NCBI GenBank assembly: GCA_035547055.1
Contig: DASZVN010000032.1
Coordinates: 1 to 23,869 of the forward strand
DNA length: 23,869 nucleotides
Direction: 5' to 3'
Source: DASZVN01 sp035547055
Lineage (GTDB): Bacteria > Pseudomonadota > Alphaproteobacteria > Rhizobiales > Methylopilaceae
The notes under the pieces are model-generated. The model was not told the origin of the DNA. It made no database searches and saw nothing but the letters and a program-made list of their open reading frames with translations. How positions within the stretch are numbered: the stretch's first letter is position 1; each line of letters begins with the position of its first letter. Both the position numbers and the translations under genes were made by a program. Of this stretch, positions 23,848-23,869 are shown piece after piece.

Positions 23848-23869
23848 GGTAGGCAACGCGTTCGCGTTG
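23844..23869. repeat. Palindromic repeat at the end of the dehydrogenase gene, cut by the window end
   Basis: GTAGGGTAGGCAACGCG, then TT, then CGCGTTG reproduces the palindrome found inside hpnB at 5686-5711 (the AA loop there is TT here, which is the opposite orientation of the same element). The right arm is incomplete because the window ends. It supplies the TAG stop codon of the preceding gene. Confidence 0.85.

Noticed and set aside
1..23869. CRISPR array, tRNA, rRNA or transposase
   Set aside because: No regularly spaced direct repeats, no recognisable tRNA or rRNA sequence and no transposase-like protein were seen on either strand.

Overview
The window is GC-rich (close to 70% by eye), densely packed DNA from an alphaproteobacterium. 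This rests on high GC, many ATGA start/stop overlaps, the dxs-hpnABCDE-shc hopanoid cluster, a ThiE-like/Sel1/inositol-monophosphatase block, and several intergenic palindromic repeat families. A Hyphomicrobiales-like or neighbouring lineage is plausible, but genus cannot be read from the sequence. No tRNA, rRNA, CRISPR array, transposase or phage gene was seen.

Layout. Positions 1-498 hold no convincing gene but carry a 19-bp perfect inverted repeat. A ClC-family chloride transporter/channel with a C-terminal CBS pair follows (499-2280). Next is an isoprenoid-to-hopanoid operon on the + strand: dxs (MEP-pathway entry), hpnA, hpnB, hpnC, hpnD, hpnE and shc/hpnF (2495-11941). From hpnA to hpnE each start codon overlaps the previous stop. 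Dxs feeds the isoprenoid pathway, HpnD/C/E turn two farnesyl diphosphates into squalene, and Shc cyclises squalene to hopene. HpnA and HpnB are hopanoid-associated and probably act on the polar part of the lipid. A degenerate ThiE-like protein, a secreted Sel1-repeat protein and an inositol-monophosphatase-family enzyme follow (12006-14776).

The - strand block (14796-20380) holds a bacterial ionotropic-glutamate-receptor-like channel with a non-canonical pore, a large secreted protein with an N-terminal FecR domain and a TbpB-like C-terminal end, a Slam-like outer-membrane protein directly upstream of it, and a DUF3307-type membrane protein. The Slam-like and FecR genes are 11 nt apart, and the second gene's ribosome binding site overlaps the first gene's stop codon. 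They look like an outer-membrane translocator and its cargo, and are the best candidate for an under-described system here. The + strand then carries a CHASE2-type adenylate cyclase and an NAD(P)-binding dehydrogenase (20732-23847).

The other notable theme is short palindromic repeats that invade genes. Two unrelated elements sit side by side and in frame inside hpnB, adding about 60 residues. Another forms the C-terminal tail of HpnE. A third family lies across the stop codons of the cyclase and the dehydrogenase. A fourth lies just upstream of the inositol-monophosphatase gene.
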